Made by a program: the position numbers and the translations under genes. Source: Candidatus Woesearchaeota archaeon CG1_02_57_44 (GTDB lineage: Archaea > Nanobdellota > Nanobdellia > Woesearchaeales > CG1-02-57-44). From it: a DNA stretch of 50,227 nucleotides. Position 1 is the first letter of the stretch. Each line of letters begins with the position of its first letter. The notes below the pieces were generated by a model. It searched no databases. It saw only the letters and a program-made list of their open reading frames with translations, and was not told where the DNA came from. Positions 15,519-24,583 of this stretch are shown one piece after another. The stretch is from the NCBI GenBank assembly GCA_001871415.1, contig MNWW01000058.1, forward strand, positions 1 through 50,227, given 5' to 3'.

Positions 15519-16793
15519 ATGCTCGATATAGCGTATGTGCGCGAGAACCAGGATGCAGTACGAAAGAACCTGGAGCGCCGACAGGACCCGGAGAAGCTGC
15601 AGCTGCTGGACAACGCTCTTGCATTGGATGTCGAATGGCGCAAGATGAAGACAATACTCGACCTGCTGCGCCAAAAGCGCAACCAATCCAGCAAGAGCAT
15701 CAATGAAGCGAGAAAGAAAGGCGATGACATCGCGCCGTTGCTGGCTGAAGCAAAAACACTGCCTGATCAGATCCGCAAGGCCGAGGAAGACGAGCAGCAG
15801 CTGCAGGAGCGCCTGCGCACGCTCATGATGCGCATACCGAATCTTCTGCATGATTCCGTGCCGTATGGCGAGGACGAGTCAGGCAACGTGGTTGTCAAGA
15901 CCTGGGGCGAGCCGCGAAAGGACGCTCCGGCGCTGCCGCACGGCGAGCTGCTGGTGTCGCTTGGATTGGCTGATTTTGACAAGGCCGCAGAAGTAGCAGG
16001 CCAGGGTTTCAACTATCTCTTCGGCGACATGGCGCTGCTGAACTTGTCGCTGCAACGATTCGCGCTGGACAAGCTGCAGGCCAAGGGATTCTGCCCGGTC
16101 ATGCCGCCGTACATGCTCAGAAGAAAGCCCTACGAGGGCGTCACTGACCTCGCGGATTTCGAGACCATGATGTACAAGATAGACGGCGAGGACCTGCACC
16201 TCATCGCGACGAGCGAGCATCCCATCGCGGCGCTGCTCATGGGCGAGGTGCTCGAGGACAAAGCGCTGCCTGTCCTGTACGCAGGCGTGAGCCCGTGTTT
16301 TCGCAAGGAACTGGGAAGCCATGGCGTGGACGAGAAAGGCATCTTCCGCGTGCACATATTCCAGAAGATAGAGCAGTTCGTGTTCTGCAGGCCCGAAGAG
16401 TCCTGGGAGTGGCATGAGAAGATACTCGCCAATGCCGAGGAGCTCTTCCGGGAGCTGGAGCTGCCGTATCGCGTCGTCAATATCTGCACCGGCGATATAG
16501 GCATCGTGGCCGCCAAGAAGTATGATCTGGAGGTCTGGATGCCAAGGGAGCAGCAGTACAAGGAAGCGGTCTCCTGCAGCAACTGCACAGGGTATCAGGC
16601 AGTACGGCTCAATATCAAGTATCACGCGAAAGAGGAGCGAAAGCACGTGCACACGCTCAACAGCACAGCCATCGCGGTGCAGCGCGCCATGCGCGCCATC
16701 GTCGAGAACCACGCGCAGCCTGACGGGACCATCCGTGTGCCACAGGCGCTTGTTCCCTATATGGGAAAGGATGTCATCGGCAAGCGCTCGTGA
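15519..16793 (+). CDS. serS: Seryl-tRNA synthetase
   Basis: 424 residues from ATG at 15519; the ORF-track start at 15486 is upstream of the promoter. The N-terminal coiled coil (MLDIAYVRENQDAVRKNLER, then a long charged helical pair) binds the tRNA long arm. Class II motifs follow: motif 2 FRKELGSHGVDEKGIFRVHIF and motif 3 near the C-terminus around LNSTAIAVQRAMRAIVENH. It is the common (bacterial-like) SerRS, not the rare methanogen type. Transcribed divergently from the suf operon. Confidence 0.97.
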   Translation: MLDIAYVRENQDAVRKNLERRQDPEKLQLLDNALALDVEWRKMKTILDLLRQKRNQSSKSINEARKKGDDIAPLLAEAKTLPDQIRKAEEDEQQLQERLRTLMMRIPNLLHDSVPYGEDESGNVVVKTWGEPRKDAPALPHGELLVSLGLADFDKAAEVAGQGFNYLFGDMALLNLSLQRFALDKLQAKGFCPVMPPYMLRRKPYEGVTDLADFETMMYKIDGEDLHLIATSEHPIAALLMGEVLEDKALPVLYAGVSPCFRKELGSHGVDEKGIFRVHIFQKIEQFVFCRPEESWEWHEKILANAEELFRELELPYRVVNICTGDIGIVAAKKYDLEVWMPREQQYKEAVSCSNCTGYQAVRLNIKYHAKEERKHVHTLNSTAIAVQRAMRAIVENHAQPDGTIRVPQALVPYMGKDVIGKRS

Positions 16794-16853
16794 AAGCGAC
16801 AGGAGCTACTGAGAGCGTCCCTTCAGCTGAGTCTGCCCTACAGAACAACGGCC

Positions 16854-17243
16854 TTAGCTGCCATCCCTGCACGCGATCAGTATCCCTGCCAAGCCGGTCA
16901 GCAGGTCCTGTTCTTCTATCAGCGGCTCATCCTGCACCAAGAGCAGGTAGCTCATGCCATCAGCACCCGGTTCAAGGTAGTGCGCGTGGAGCAGATATCC
17001 GGGCGCGGTCATGATGACAGGCGGGATCTCCTCATCCCGCATGCCATGGCCGGCCTCCCATCGCTCTTCCACGTCGAGCCTGCCACCGCACTCTCCGAGC
17101 AGATAGCGCTCCATCGCATCCATGGTATCACTGAACAGATGATAGGGCAGCTCGCCCCGATAGGACAGGACGATCTCCTCAGGCAGGAGCAGGATGTGCT
17201 GATACGCGAGGATGCTCTCTCGTTCATGGGGCAGGACGCTCAT
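16854..17243 (-). CDS. Uncharacterised small acidic protein
   Basis: 129 residues, acidic, with hydrophobic strands alternating with charged stretches (HILLLPEEIVLSYRGELPY, MSYLLLVQDEPL). No membrane segment and no motif I recognise. The opposite-strand ORF (16980-17258) is shorter and less protein-like. Gene neighbours (serS, nuclease) do not suggest a function. Confidence 0.55.
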   Translation of the reverse strand: MSVLPHERESILAYQHILLLPEEIVLSYRGELPYHLFSDTMDAMERYLLGECGGRLDVEERWEAGHGMRDEEIPPVIMTAPGYLLHAHYLEPGADGMSYLLLVQDEPLIEEQDLLTGLAGILIACRDGS

Positions 17244-17397
17244 GACTCAGGGGATTAAGCAGAGATTCAAAAACCATTCCCCGCATGATGGCAAGATTTG
17301 CGGTAGATTCAGTGAATGCCTTCAGCGCACAGCCCCACTGGTCATCCTGCCGAATCACATATAAAGCCCCGCCTCCTCCGTCATTGCCGACAGCCGC

Positions 17398-18573
17398 ATG
17401 ACCAATTACTCACACTCGCGCATCAGCACCTTTGAGCAGTGCCGCTACAAGTATAAGCTCCAGTACATCGACCGCGTCAAGGTCGATATACCCAATACTG
17501 TAGAGGCATTCATGGGCGGCATTGTCCACGAGGCCCTGGCACGGCTCTATCAGGACCTGCTTGACGGCCATCTCATGGACAAGCGCGCGCTGCTCGTCTA
17601 CTACCAGGACCGATGGGCGAAGCAATGGAGCGACGACATCCTCATCGCGCGTGAGGAGATGACCGCAGGAGACTATATCCAGAAGGGCGCGCAGTTCCTG
17701 GCAGACTACTACGATGCCAATGCACCATTCAAGGGTCGAAGGGTGTTGGGCCTGGAGACGCAGGATTACCTGCGCCTCAGCGCGCGGGATGGTTATCACG
17801 TGCGCATCGACCGTCTGGAATGCGATGATGCGGGCAACTACTTTGTCTGCGACTACAAGACCTCAGGACGGTTGGCGACCAAGGATGACGTGGACCACGA
17901 CAGGCAATTGGCCATGTACAGCATCTGGGTGCGCGAGCAGTTCCCGGATTGCAAGGATGTCAAGCTGGTATGGCACTATCTTGCGTTCAGCAAGACGCTG
18001 ATGAGTACGCGCACCCCCGCGCAGCTGGCTGCCCTGAAAGCGCAGGTGCTGCGGACCATCAGCACGATAGAGTCATGCAAGGACCCCAAGGAGTTTCCCA
18101 CCAATCCATCGCGCCTGTGCGACTGGTGCGTCTACAAGTCTCTCTGCCCCGCGTTCGCGCACGAGCGCAAACTTGAGCAGCTGCCTGCGGAGGACATCAG
18201 GACAGAAGACGGCGTGCAACTGGTGGACCGCTACACCCTGCTGCAGGATGAGAAGCGCGGCATCGAGCAGGAGCTGGATGGCCTGCGGCAAAAGCTCATC
18301 GCCTATGCCGAGCACGAAGGCATCGATACGGTCTATGGGCGCAGCATGAAGGTGACGGTCAAAGGCCAGCAAACCTTGCGCTTCCCGCCAAAGGAAGAAC
18401 GCGGAGCATTGGTCGCGATGCTCAGGGAAGCAGGACTGTTCGAGCAGGTCGCGGATATCGACACGACCAAGCTCAGGAAGCTACTGCCTGACCTGCCGCC
18501 GAATGTGCGCGAGCAGCTTGGCGCCTTCTTGCAGAAAGTGCTGGAGTATCGCGTGACGAGCGCGAAACGATGA
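17398..18573 (+). CDS. PD-(D/E)XK nuclease, RecB/Cas4-like with Fe-S cluster cysteines
   Basis: 391 residues. The N-terminus YSHSRISTFEQCRYKYKL is the classic RecB/AddB/Cas4 start with the first cluster Cys. HEALARL gives the helix His, the active site continues with RIDRLECDD and VCDYKTS (the D-x-K motif), and the C-terminal cluster is CDWCVYKSLCP. Four such Cys coordinate 4Fe-4S in this family. The last 130 residues form an extra helical domain with a predicted coiled coil (EKRGIEQELDGLRQKLIAYA). No cas genes are near, so a repair or end-processing role is more likely than Cas4. ATATAAAG near 17358-17365 is the likely promoter. Confidence 0.9.
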   Translation: MTNYSHSRISTFEQCRYKYKLQYIDRVKVDIPNTVEAFMGGIVHEALARLYQDLLDGHLMDKRALLVYYQDRWAKQWSDDILIAREEMTAGDYIQKGAQFLADYYDANAPFKGRRVLGLETQDYLRLSARDGYHVRIDRLECDDAGNYFVCDYKTSGRLATKDDVDHDRQLAMYSIWVREQFPDCKDVKLVWHYLAFSKTLMSTRTPAQLAALKAQVLRTISTIESCKDPKEFPTNPSRLCDWCVYKSLCPAFAHERKLEQLPAEDIRTEDGVQLVDRYTLLQDEKRGIEQELDGLRQKLIAYAEHEGIDTVYGRSMKVTVKGQQTLRFPPKEERGALVAMLREAGLFEQVADIDTTKLRKLLPDLPPNVREQLGAFLQKVLEYRVTSAKR

Positions 18574-18648
18574 ATTCTTGCAGGTACTATTACGAAAGCT
18601 GCCCAACTGTCGGATGCCCCGCTGCCCCGGATGCCTCTTCGCCGGCAG

Positions 18649-18716
18649 GATGCCCCCTGAGGTCTGATGCCCCCTGAGGTCTGATGCCCGCTGAGGTCTG
18701 ATGCCCCCTGAGGTCT
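18649..18716 (+). repeat. 17-bp tandem repeat, four copies
   Basis: Unit GATGCCCCCTGAGGTCT at 18649, 18666, 18683 and 18700, with one substitution in copy three. It lies in the 216-bp gap between the nuclease and lipoprotein genes; related GGATGCC fragments precede it from 18612. It shares GATGCC and TGAGGT with the 25-bp array at 5798. The rest of the gap shows only the promoter side of the next gene (GCTTATAAAG near 18760). Confidence 0.9.
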
Positions 18717-18789
18717 GAAGCCCGCATCGCCGCGCAAATCCCTGCCACTACCATCAAAGCTTATAAAGTCAGGAACCCCACCACGTTGC

Positions 18790-19536
18790 ATGTCAGTGGG
18801 CACATGGCTTTTGCTGCCGCTTCTGACATTGCCCTTATTGGCGAGCTGCGCGGCGAGCACAACAGCGCAACCAGAGCATCCCTGCTTTCGCTATGAGGCA
18901 GTCCTGACGCGCATAGACCATTCTGCCCTTGATTTCTGGGATAGGGACCAGTTCAGGCAGGCTGCCAATGACGCTGCGAAGCTGTGCCTCAACCGAGCGG
19001 CCGCATTAGGTGATCCTGCTGACTGCGAGACCTTCCCGACCCTGGAATGGAGCTGCCGTGATGCCAAGGGCGTGGAAGAGAAGTACACGCATCCAGAGCA
19101 GGCGGGCAAGGACATCGTTGCAAAAGCGGCGTTGCTCCACCAGCAGGAGCTCTGCAAAGACGATTATGATCCTCCTCAATGCCGCATCGTCGTGGGGATG
19201 TACAATACGGACGCGAGTGTCTGCATACACTATGACGATGAGGTGGTGCGTGCATCATGCACCGGCATCATCGATCCTGACGCCCCGGGGGCGAAGCTGT
19301 CCACAGACACGATGCTGCGCAGCCGCATGGAGGAGTGCCAGCATGATGTGCTCTCGTATCAGCAGTGCATGACCGCGCACGCGCTCGAAGAGCGCGATCC
19401 CCTGTACTGCGGCAAGATTCCTGGTGACACACAGGTGCATTGCTTCGCCAAGCTCGCTTCACTCCTTGATGATGCCGGCATCTGCGACCAATCGATGGAC
19501 AGCGCCGCGTGCAGGGGTGCCATGGATGCGTCCTGA
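18790..19536 (+). CDS. Cysteine-rich predicted lipoprotein
   Basis: 248 residues. The N-terminal hydrophobic stretch ends in LLASC (C20), a lipobox-like cleavage site. The mature part contains 14 further Cys, an even number, spaced about every 10-20 residues, often as DC, EC, QC or SC within helical, Asp/Glu/Ala-rich sequence. Several internal repeats of the form C-x(2)-D/E with Y or M nearby suggest a repeated disulfide-bonded helical hairpin. It would be exported and needs oxidative folding, which fits the VKOR gene 1.2 kb downstream. A TATA-like TTATAAAG lies near 18761-18768. Confidence 0.75.
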   Translation: MSVGTWLLLPLLTLPLLASCAASTTAQPEHPCFRYEAVLTRIDHSALDFWDRDQFRQAANDAAKLCLNRAAALGDPADCETFPTLEWSCRDAKGVEEKYTHPEQAGKDIVAKAALLHQQELCKDDYDPPQCRIVVGMYNTDASVCIHYDDEVVRASCTGIIDPDAPGAKLSTDTMLRSRMEECQHDVLSYQQCMTAHALEERDPLYCGKIPGDTQVHCFAKLASLLDDAGICDQSMDSAACRGAMDAS

Positions 19537-20677
19537 TTACTCGCGTTCCATCGTGAACATCATGGCGTCCATCTCCCGCGCCTTGGGCAGGAAGCATCCG
19601 TATGCGTCCTTGCCTGAGCTGGAGCAGGCGCTGCGTCGAGGACGTCCGTGGAAGACCAAGGGGCCCCGGGCACAGGGTCAGAGGCGCAAACGCAACATCG
19701 TGCTCGTGGTACTGGATGGGATGGGCTACGAGTTCCTCTGCCAGCACAGGAACAGCTACCTCTATCAGCATTGCATCGGCAAGGTCACCTCCGTGTTTCC
19801 CTCGACGACAGGCGCGTGCATACCGACCTTCGCGACCGGGCTGCCTCCCCAGCAGCACGGCCTGACCGGATGGTTCATGCATGAGAAGACGATGGGAGGC
19901 GTCATCACGACACTGCCCTTCACCTACCGCAGCGGCGAGCCATTGCCGTTCATCATCAACGATGCTTATGGCCTCAGGGCATTTGCCAAGGGACTGCGTG
20001 CTGAAGCGGTCCAGCCCGCGTCCATCGCTCATACAGCGTTTAGCATGGCATGCTATCCCCATCGTCGGGCCTACACGACGCTGGAGGGATTCGTGCGGCA
20101 GACCGCGGCTGCTTCGCGCCGCGCGCGATACACCTACGCGTACTGGCCGTATCTGGATACAATAGGGCACGCGAGAGGTATCGGCAGCAGGGATGCGCTG
20201 ACACACTTCAGCATGCTTGACGCGGCCATGCAGGAGCTGGCCCGCAGGACGCAGGCAACCATCATCATCACGGCAGACCACGGGATGCTCGACACCCCTC
20301 CCGGGCACCGTATCGCGCTCAAGGATCACCCCTCGCTGGAATCCTGCCTCACCTTGCCCCTGTGCGCGGAAGCGCGCGCGGCCTTCTGCTATGTCCGGCC
20401 CGCGAAGGTCGCGGCGTTCAAGGCGTATGTGCGAAAACGGCTGGCGCATGCGTGCACCATGCGCAGCGGCGAGTCCCTGATTGCGCAGGGATATTTCGGC
20501 CGCGGCAGGCCCCATCCGAGACTGCGGGACCATGTGGGGGATTTTGTGCTGCTGATGAAGGAGGATTATATCCTGCGCGACGCGCTCCTCGGGCAGGAAC
20601 CCGCGGTGCTCATCGGCAATCATGGCGGTGTGAGCCCTGCTGAGATGCTGGTGCCAGTGATCGTGGCCAATGGGTGA
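19526..20677 (+). CDS. Alkaline phosphatase-superfamily phosphodiesterase/pyrophosphatase
   Basis: 383 residues from ATG at 19526, which overlaps the lipoprotein stop and has AGGGGTG upstream; ATG 19562 is an alternative. Metal-binding and nucleophile motifs of the nucleotide pyrophosphatase/phosphodiesterase branch are present: IVLVVLDGMGYEF (first Asp), FPSTTGACIPTFATG (Thr nucleophile), YLDTIGHARG (Asp/His pair), TADHGMLDTP and GNHGGVSPAEM. There is no signal peptide, so it appears cytosolic. It is probably co-transcribed with the lipoprotein gene. Substrate is unknown; phosphoglycerate mutase-like activity is less likely. Confidence 0.87.
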   Translation: MRPDYSRSIVNIMASISRALGRKHPYASLPELEQALRRGRPWKTKGPRAQGQRRKRNIVLVVLDGMGYEFLCQHRNSYLYQHCIGKVTSVFPSTTGACIPTFATGLPPQQHGLTGWFMHEKTMGGVITTLPFTYRSGEPLPFIINDAYGLRAFAKGLRAEAVQPASIAHTAFSMACYPHRRAYTTLEGFVRQTAAASRRARYTYAYWPYLDTIGHARGIGSRDALTHFSMLDAAMQELARRTQATIIITADHGMLDTPPGHRIALKDHPSLESCLTLPLCAEARAAFCYVRPAKVAAFKAYVRKRLAHACTMRSGESLIAQGYFGRGRPHPRLRDHVGDFVLLMKEDYILRDALLGQEPAVLIGNHGGVSPAEMLVPVIVANG

Positions 20678-20776
20678 GCGATTCCCCTGCTGGCAAGGTC
20701 GTGCAGGTTGTCGACGGTCGTGACACCTTCAGGGCTGCGGTATTCGGCGGCAGTCATCGTGACGTGCACGCGTGCC

Positions 20777-21208
20777 TCAGGACAGTCCCCGGAGCAGGAG
20801 GGCTGCTATCGCGACATTGATAATGTAGATTGCGCCGCACACCAGGCAGAAGTTCTTCAACCTGAAGGATGAGATATAGGCAAGATACAGTGTAGGTATC
20901 AGTCCCACGCCTGCCAGGGCGAGCAGCGGCGTACCCAGACCCAGATGCGCAAGCCCCAAGACCGCGAGGTAGTATGCCACGCCCACAGCGCAGTTCGGGA
21001 TCCCGAAGATGCTGGCATGAGGGCTTGTAAACGCTCGACTGCAACTGACGTTTGCGGCGAGGTCGCAGGATGGACGGTACGCCTTGCCCATGGATGCGGC
21101 GAAAGCCATGCGCCGGGTGACCAGGCAGGCATAGCCGCTGAGCGATACTCCTGACAGCGCCAGCAGCTCCAGGTAGGGGGCCATGGTCATGGGGCGTATG
21201 CTGCTCAT
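20777..21208 (-). CDS. Vitamin K epoxide reductase (VKOR) family disulfide-forming protein
   Basis: 143 residues from ATG at 21208; the longer ORF runs into the thrC promoter. All four catalytic VKOR cysteines and the Ser are present: C48 and C56 in the loop (SCDLAANVSC), S62 six residues later, and the FCLVC pair C121-C124 in the fourth helix. Four membrane helices fit the fold. VKOR re-oxidises extracytoplasmic thiol oxidases using quinone. It is the oxidative counterpart to the CcdA-like reductive branch at the start of the window, and the Cys-rich lipoprotein nearby is a possible client. Confidence 0.92.
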   Translation of the reverse strand: MSSIRPMTMAPYLELLALSGVSLSGYACLVTRRMAFAASMGKAYRPSCDLAANVSCSRAFTSPHASIFGIPNCAVGVAYYLAVLGLAHLGLGTPLLALAGVGLIPTLYLAYISSFRLKNFCLVCGAIYIINVAIAALLLRGLS

Positions 21209-21299
21209 AAGAACCTGTCGCTTTGGGCCAAGGCCATGAGGCTGCCACAGCAGCGAATCATTGGATGGTCCGGAATATCTCCGGGATTCCAGGAACACA

Positions 21300-21308
21300 T
21301 TTTATTAA
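21300..21308 (+). promoter_or_regulatory. TATA box of thrC-thrB
   Basis: TTTTATTAA centred at 21304, 26 bp before ATG 21330. The same AT-rich patch may serve VKOR on the other strand. Confidence 0.6.
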
Positions 21309-21329
21309 GGTGGGCATGGTCACTTCTCC

Positions 21330-22787
21330 ATGGCCGTTGGCGCTCCCTCTCTTTCTGCTGCACGCATGGGGCTGCGCTTTCTCAGCACCAACAAGGACCT
21401 GCCAGGAGGATATACGGACGCGGTCAGCTTCCGGCAGGCGTTGTCCATGGGTCTGGCGCCTGATGCAGGATTGTTCATGCCTGAGCGCATCCCGGTCTTC
21501 ACGACCAGCCAACTGGAGGGGCTGCGGCAGGCGCCTTATGCCACGGTCGCAGCGGCTGTGCTGGACCTGTTCCTCGGTGATGAGCTTGGACCTTCGGTCA
21601 TCAGCAGCATCTGCCAGGATGCCTACAACTTCCCTGTGCCGCTGGAGCCATGCACCCCGGATGCTCCTCTCACCGGGCAGGCATCACGCGCACAGCCGGG
21701 CGCAGGCAACAGCACGTTCATCCTGCGCCTTGACCAGGGGCCCACTGCCTCCTTCAAGGACTTCGCGGCCCGGTTCATGGCGAGGGCCATGGAACGTCTA
21801 TGCGAGAGGGACCTTACGGTCCTCGTCGCCACCAGCGGTGATACGGGCAGCGCGGTGGGCGCGGCATTCGCCGGAATGAAAGGCGCGCGTGTCTATATCC
21901 TGTATCCTGCGCATGGTGTCAGCGACGTGCAGCGCCAGCAGCTGGACCGCTGCGGGGACAATGTGACAGCGCTAGCCATCGACGGGACCTTCGATGATTG
22001 CCAGGCGCTGGCAAAGCAGGCGTTCGCGCTTTCCCATGACGATACCTTATCGCCATTGGCCCGCATCGGCCTGACGAGCGCGAATTCCATCAATATCGGC
22101 AGGGTCCTGCCGCAGGTGGCCTACCATGTCTACGCGTGGCTCCAGACAGGCGCCCCGGTCATGCTCATTCCCTCGGGCAATTTCGGCAATGCCCTCGGCG
22201 CGGAGATAGCGCGGCGCATGGGCCTCCCGTTCCAGCGCATCATCGTGGCCGTCAACAGCAATGATGCGTTCCCTGCCTACCTGCAATCCGGCATCTACCG
22301 GAAGGTGTCCCCGTCAAAGGAGTGCATCTCGAATGCCATGAATGTCGGACATCCGAGCAACCTCGCACGGTTCATCCATCTCTATGGCGGCATCATGGAC
22401 AAGGAAGGCCTCATCCATCAGATGCCAGACCTTGCAGGCATGCGCCGCGACCTCTGGTCCGTATCCATCAGCGACGAAGAGACCATCGCGGCCATGCGCC
22501 GGGCGTGGCAGGGTACGATGCCGGGGCTCCCGAAAGGGACGCTGCTCGAGCCGCATGGCGCAGTAGGCATCGCTGCCCTGGAACAGTATCGCGAGCTCTA
22601 TGGACCCTGCAACGCAGTGGTGCTGGAGACGGCTCATCCAGCCAAATTCCCTGAAGCCATGGAGAAGGCGCTCGGTCATGCTCCACGGCCGCCCGAAGCA
22701 TTGGAACGGATGATGCGCAGGCCAGCAAGGGTGAGACGCATGGCGAATGATATTGAAAGCCTCATCGCGGAGTTGACGCGCCCATGA
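21330..22787 (+). CDS. thrC: Threonine synthase
   Basis: 485 residues from ATG at 21330 (leaderless); ATG 21366 is the more conserved N-terminus (MGLRFLSTNKD) and also possible. The PLP lysine is in GPTASFKDFAARFM, the phosphate-binding loop is TSGDTGSAVG, and NSINIGRVLPQ and IPSGNFGNALG are the usual conserved blocks. It converts O-phosphohomoserine to threonine. Its stop overlaps the thrB start (ATGA), giving a two-gene threonine operon. Confidence 0.97.
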   Translation: MAVGAPSLSAARMGLRFLSTNKDLPGGYTDAVSFRQALSMGLAPDAGLFMPERIPVFTTSQLEGLRQAPYATVAAAVLDLFLGDELGPSVISSICQDAYNFPVPLEPCTPDAPLTGQASRAQPGAGNSTFILRLDQGPTASFKDFAARFMARAMERLCERDLTVLVATSGDTGSAVGAAFAGMKGARVYILYPAHGVSDVQRQQLDRCGDNVTALAIDGTFDDCQALAKQAFALSHDDTLSPLARIGLTSANSINIGRVLPQVAYHVYAWLQTGAPVMLIPSGNFGNALGAEIARRMGLPFQRIIVAVNSNDAFPAYLQSGIYRKVSPSKECISNAMNVGHPSNLARFIHLYGGIMDKEGLIHQMPDLAGMRRDLWSVSISDEETIAAMRRAWQGTMPGLPKGTLLEPHGAVGIAALEQYRELYGPCNAVVLETAHPAKFPEAMEKALGHAPRPPEALERMMRRPARVRRMANDIESLIAELTRP

Positions 22788-23866
22788 GCGACCGGAGCCG
22801 GCATCATGGATCGGGGACTGTCGCGGTTGCTGCAATCGCGGAGCACCACGCTGCGAAGTACCACACTACGGAGCACCATGCTGCGGACCACCATGCTGCG
22901 GAGCACGACACCGCGGAGCCAGCGGCCTGCGCAGGCAGCAGCATCCGCGTCTACTCGCCAGCTACCATCGGCAACATCGGACCCGGATTCGACGTGCTGG
23001 GCCTCGCGGTGACAGGGCTTGGCGACATCGTGGAAGCGCGGCGCATACCCCACGGGGTCATCATAGAGTCCTTGGAGTCACCTATGCCCCTGCCGCAGGA
23101 TGCTGACAAGAACACGGCAGGCATCGCCGCCAGGGAGGTGCTCTCCCTGCTCGGTGATCCGGGGGGCATCGCGCTCACGCTGAAAAAAGGCCTGCCCTCC
23201 GGCTCGGGCCTGGGCTCAAGCGCAGCGTCGGCGGCAGCAGGCGCTTTTGCTGCCAATGCGCTCTATGGGAAACTGTCCAAGGAAGAGCTTATCCTCCCCG
23301 CAACAAAGGCGGAATCCGTGGTCTCCGGAGGATTCTTCGCCGACAACACCGCGCCGTCATTGCTCGGCGGCGCGACCCTGACCCGCTCGACCCTGCCGCT
23401 GGATGTCACGCGCATCGGCAGCATCGCGGACCTGCGCGTCATCCTCGTCACGCCCGACATCATCGTGCTCACCAAGGAGGCGAGAGCGATACTGCCAAAG
23501 CATGTGTCGCTGCATAACTTCGTGCGCAACATGGCCAACACCGCGCTCATAACCGCTGCGTTCGCCAAGGATGACTATGCCCTGTTCGCGCGCTCGCTGC
23601 ACGACTATGTGATAGAGCCAGTGCGGGCCACGCTGATACGCGGCTATGATGACGTGCGCAAGGCAGCTCTCGCCGCAGGAGCTGACGGCATGGCCATCTC
23701 CGGCTCAGGGCCGACGGTCTTTGCCATCACTGATTGCGAGAAGAAGGCGACGACGATTGCCGGAGCCATGGTTGCCGCGTTCGCGAGCAATGGTGTCAGG
23801 AGTACATCGCATATAGCGACCGTGGACAGTGAAGGCACGCGCCTGCTGCGGTCCGGGTCTGCATGA
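22784..23866 (+). CDS. thrB: Homoserine kinase with His-rich repeat extension
   Basis: 360 residues. The GHMP kinase fold starts near residue 52 (IRVYSPATIGNIGPGFDVLG), has the ATP loop LPSGSGLGSSAASAAAGAF and ends with ISGSGPTVFAI. It phosphorylates homoserine for ThrC. The first ~50 residues are an unusual extension that includes EHHAA, KYHTT, EHHAA, DHHAA and EHDTA, encoded by a 15-bp repeat. An internal start after the repeat would also give a full-length enzyme, but no ATG or ribosome site is obvious there. Confidence 0.95.
   Translation: MSDRSRHHGSGTVAVAAIAEHHAAKYHTTEHHAADHHAAEHDTAEPAACAGSSIRVYSPATIGNIGPGFDVLGLAVTGLGDIVEARRIPHGVIIESLESPMPLPQDADKNTAGIAAREVLSLLGDPGGIALTLKKGLPSGSGLGSSAASAAAGAFAANALYGKLSKEELILPATKAESVVSGGFFADNTAPSLLGGATLTRSTLPLDVTRIGSIADLRVILVTPDIIVLTKEARAILPKHVSLHNFVRNMANTALITAAFAKDDYALFARSLHDYVIEPVRATLIRGYDDVRKAALAAGADGMAISGSGPTVFAITDCEKKATTIAGAMVAAFASNGVRSTSHIATVDSEGTRLLRSGSA
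22841..22915 (+). repeat. 15-bp coding tandem repeat, five copies
   Basis: Units of the form GAGCACCAYGCTGCG in frame within the 5' part of thrB. Each encodes five residues, mostly [E/D]HHAA. The sequences vary at the first, third and fourth codons, so the array is not brand-new. Confidence 0.85.
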
Positions 23867-23956
23867 TTGGTCCGTGGGATGAATCAGCATGAGTAAGGCC
23901 ATTGCTGCCTGTCCATCAATCTACAGGCACACAGCTACGTCATCGGGGACCATTAG

Positions 23957-24478
23957 CTAATGCATCATCGTGCGTTCTGGGATGCATGCCGCCTCGGCTG
24001 CCAGCACATCGTAGGCTTCCTTGACCGCGTGCATGAGCTCACCGACCGTGACCGGGTCATAGGGTTGGCCCGTCCCTGAGAGATCGACACGCAGGAGCGG
24101 CACATGGTTGACTTGCATGCTCTGCAGGCCCTGCTCGCGCAAATACGGTATGATGGCGACGGCATGCTCGAGACCAAGCGCAGCTGATACAGGTGACGAA
24201 TCGCCCCGCTGCTCCTCCGGGACCCAGACCCCTGAGTCCAACTGATAAGAAACGCGGGCAACATATCTCTCAGGAGCGGTCTGGTTGAGGGCATACTGGA
24301 CACGGGTGAGCGGGTGCATACGATGTTCGATGTGTGTATCGCCTGCATACTGGAACGCGTCCTCAATAGTGTGCGAAGGATCAACAGCCTGCGAAAACCA
24401 CTCCTGGACCTTAGCGACAAAGAGAGGAAAGCCGGGTACAGGGATCTTGACGTCAGAGGATGCTTGCGGTGGTGTCAT
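23957..24478 (-). CDS. Uncharacterised 173-residue protein
   Basis: 173 residues from ATG at 24478, 25-30 bp below TTTTTATAC (about 24502-24510), so leaderless; the 328-residue ORF in the track starts too far upstream and overlaps ygfZ. It is soluble, mixed alpha/beta, with an aromatic-rich N-terminus (PGFPLFVAKVQEWF) and an acidic C-terminus. No cysteine cluster or catalytic motif is recognised. It is divergent from the YgfZ-like gene. Confidence 0.65.
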   Translation of the reverse strand: MTPPQASSDVKIPVPGFPLFVAKVQEWFSQAVDPSHTIEDAFQYAGDTHIEHRMHPLTRVQYALNQTAPERYVARVSYQLDSGVWVPEEQRGDSSPVSAALGLEHAVAIIPYLREQGLQSMQVNHVPLLRVDLSGTGQPYDPVTVGELMHAVKEAYDVLAAEAACIPERTMMH

Positions 24479-24583
24479 TTTACGAGCACTATTTGAGAGT
24501 AGTATAAAAATATTCCGCGCGATCCCCTGCTCGCAGGCATCAACCGCAAGCGCCATATACCCCTGCATGCTTCCATCCCTGCA

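Noticed and set aside
15879-16712. 277-residue ORF antisense to serS
   Set aside because: Shadow of a conserved synthetase in GC-rich DNA.
17398-18573. Cas4 for the RecB-like nuclease
   Set aside because: No cas1, cas2 or repeat array in the window, and the C-terminal helical extension is not typical of Cas4.
18649-18716. Possible CRISPR array
   Set aside because: Units are 17 bp in head-to-tail tandem without spacers, and no cas genes are near; the same applies to the array at 5798.
19268-20623. 451-residue ORF on the minus strand
   Set aside because: It lies wholly antisense to the phosphodiesterase, whose catalytic motifs are clear; the translated sequence is Arg/His-rich without motifs.
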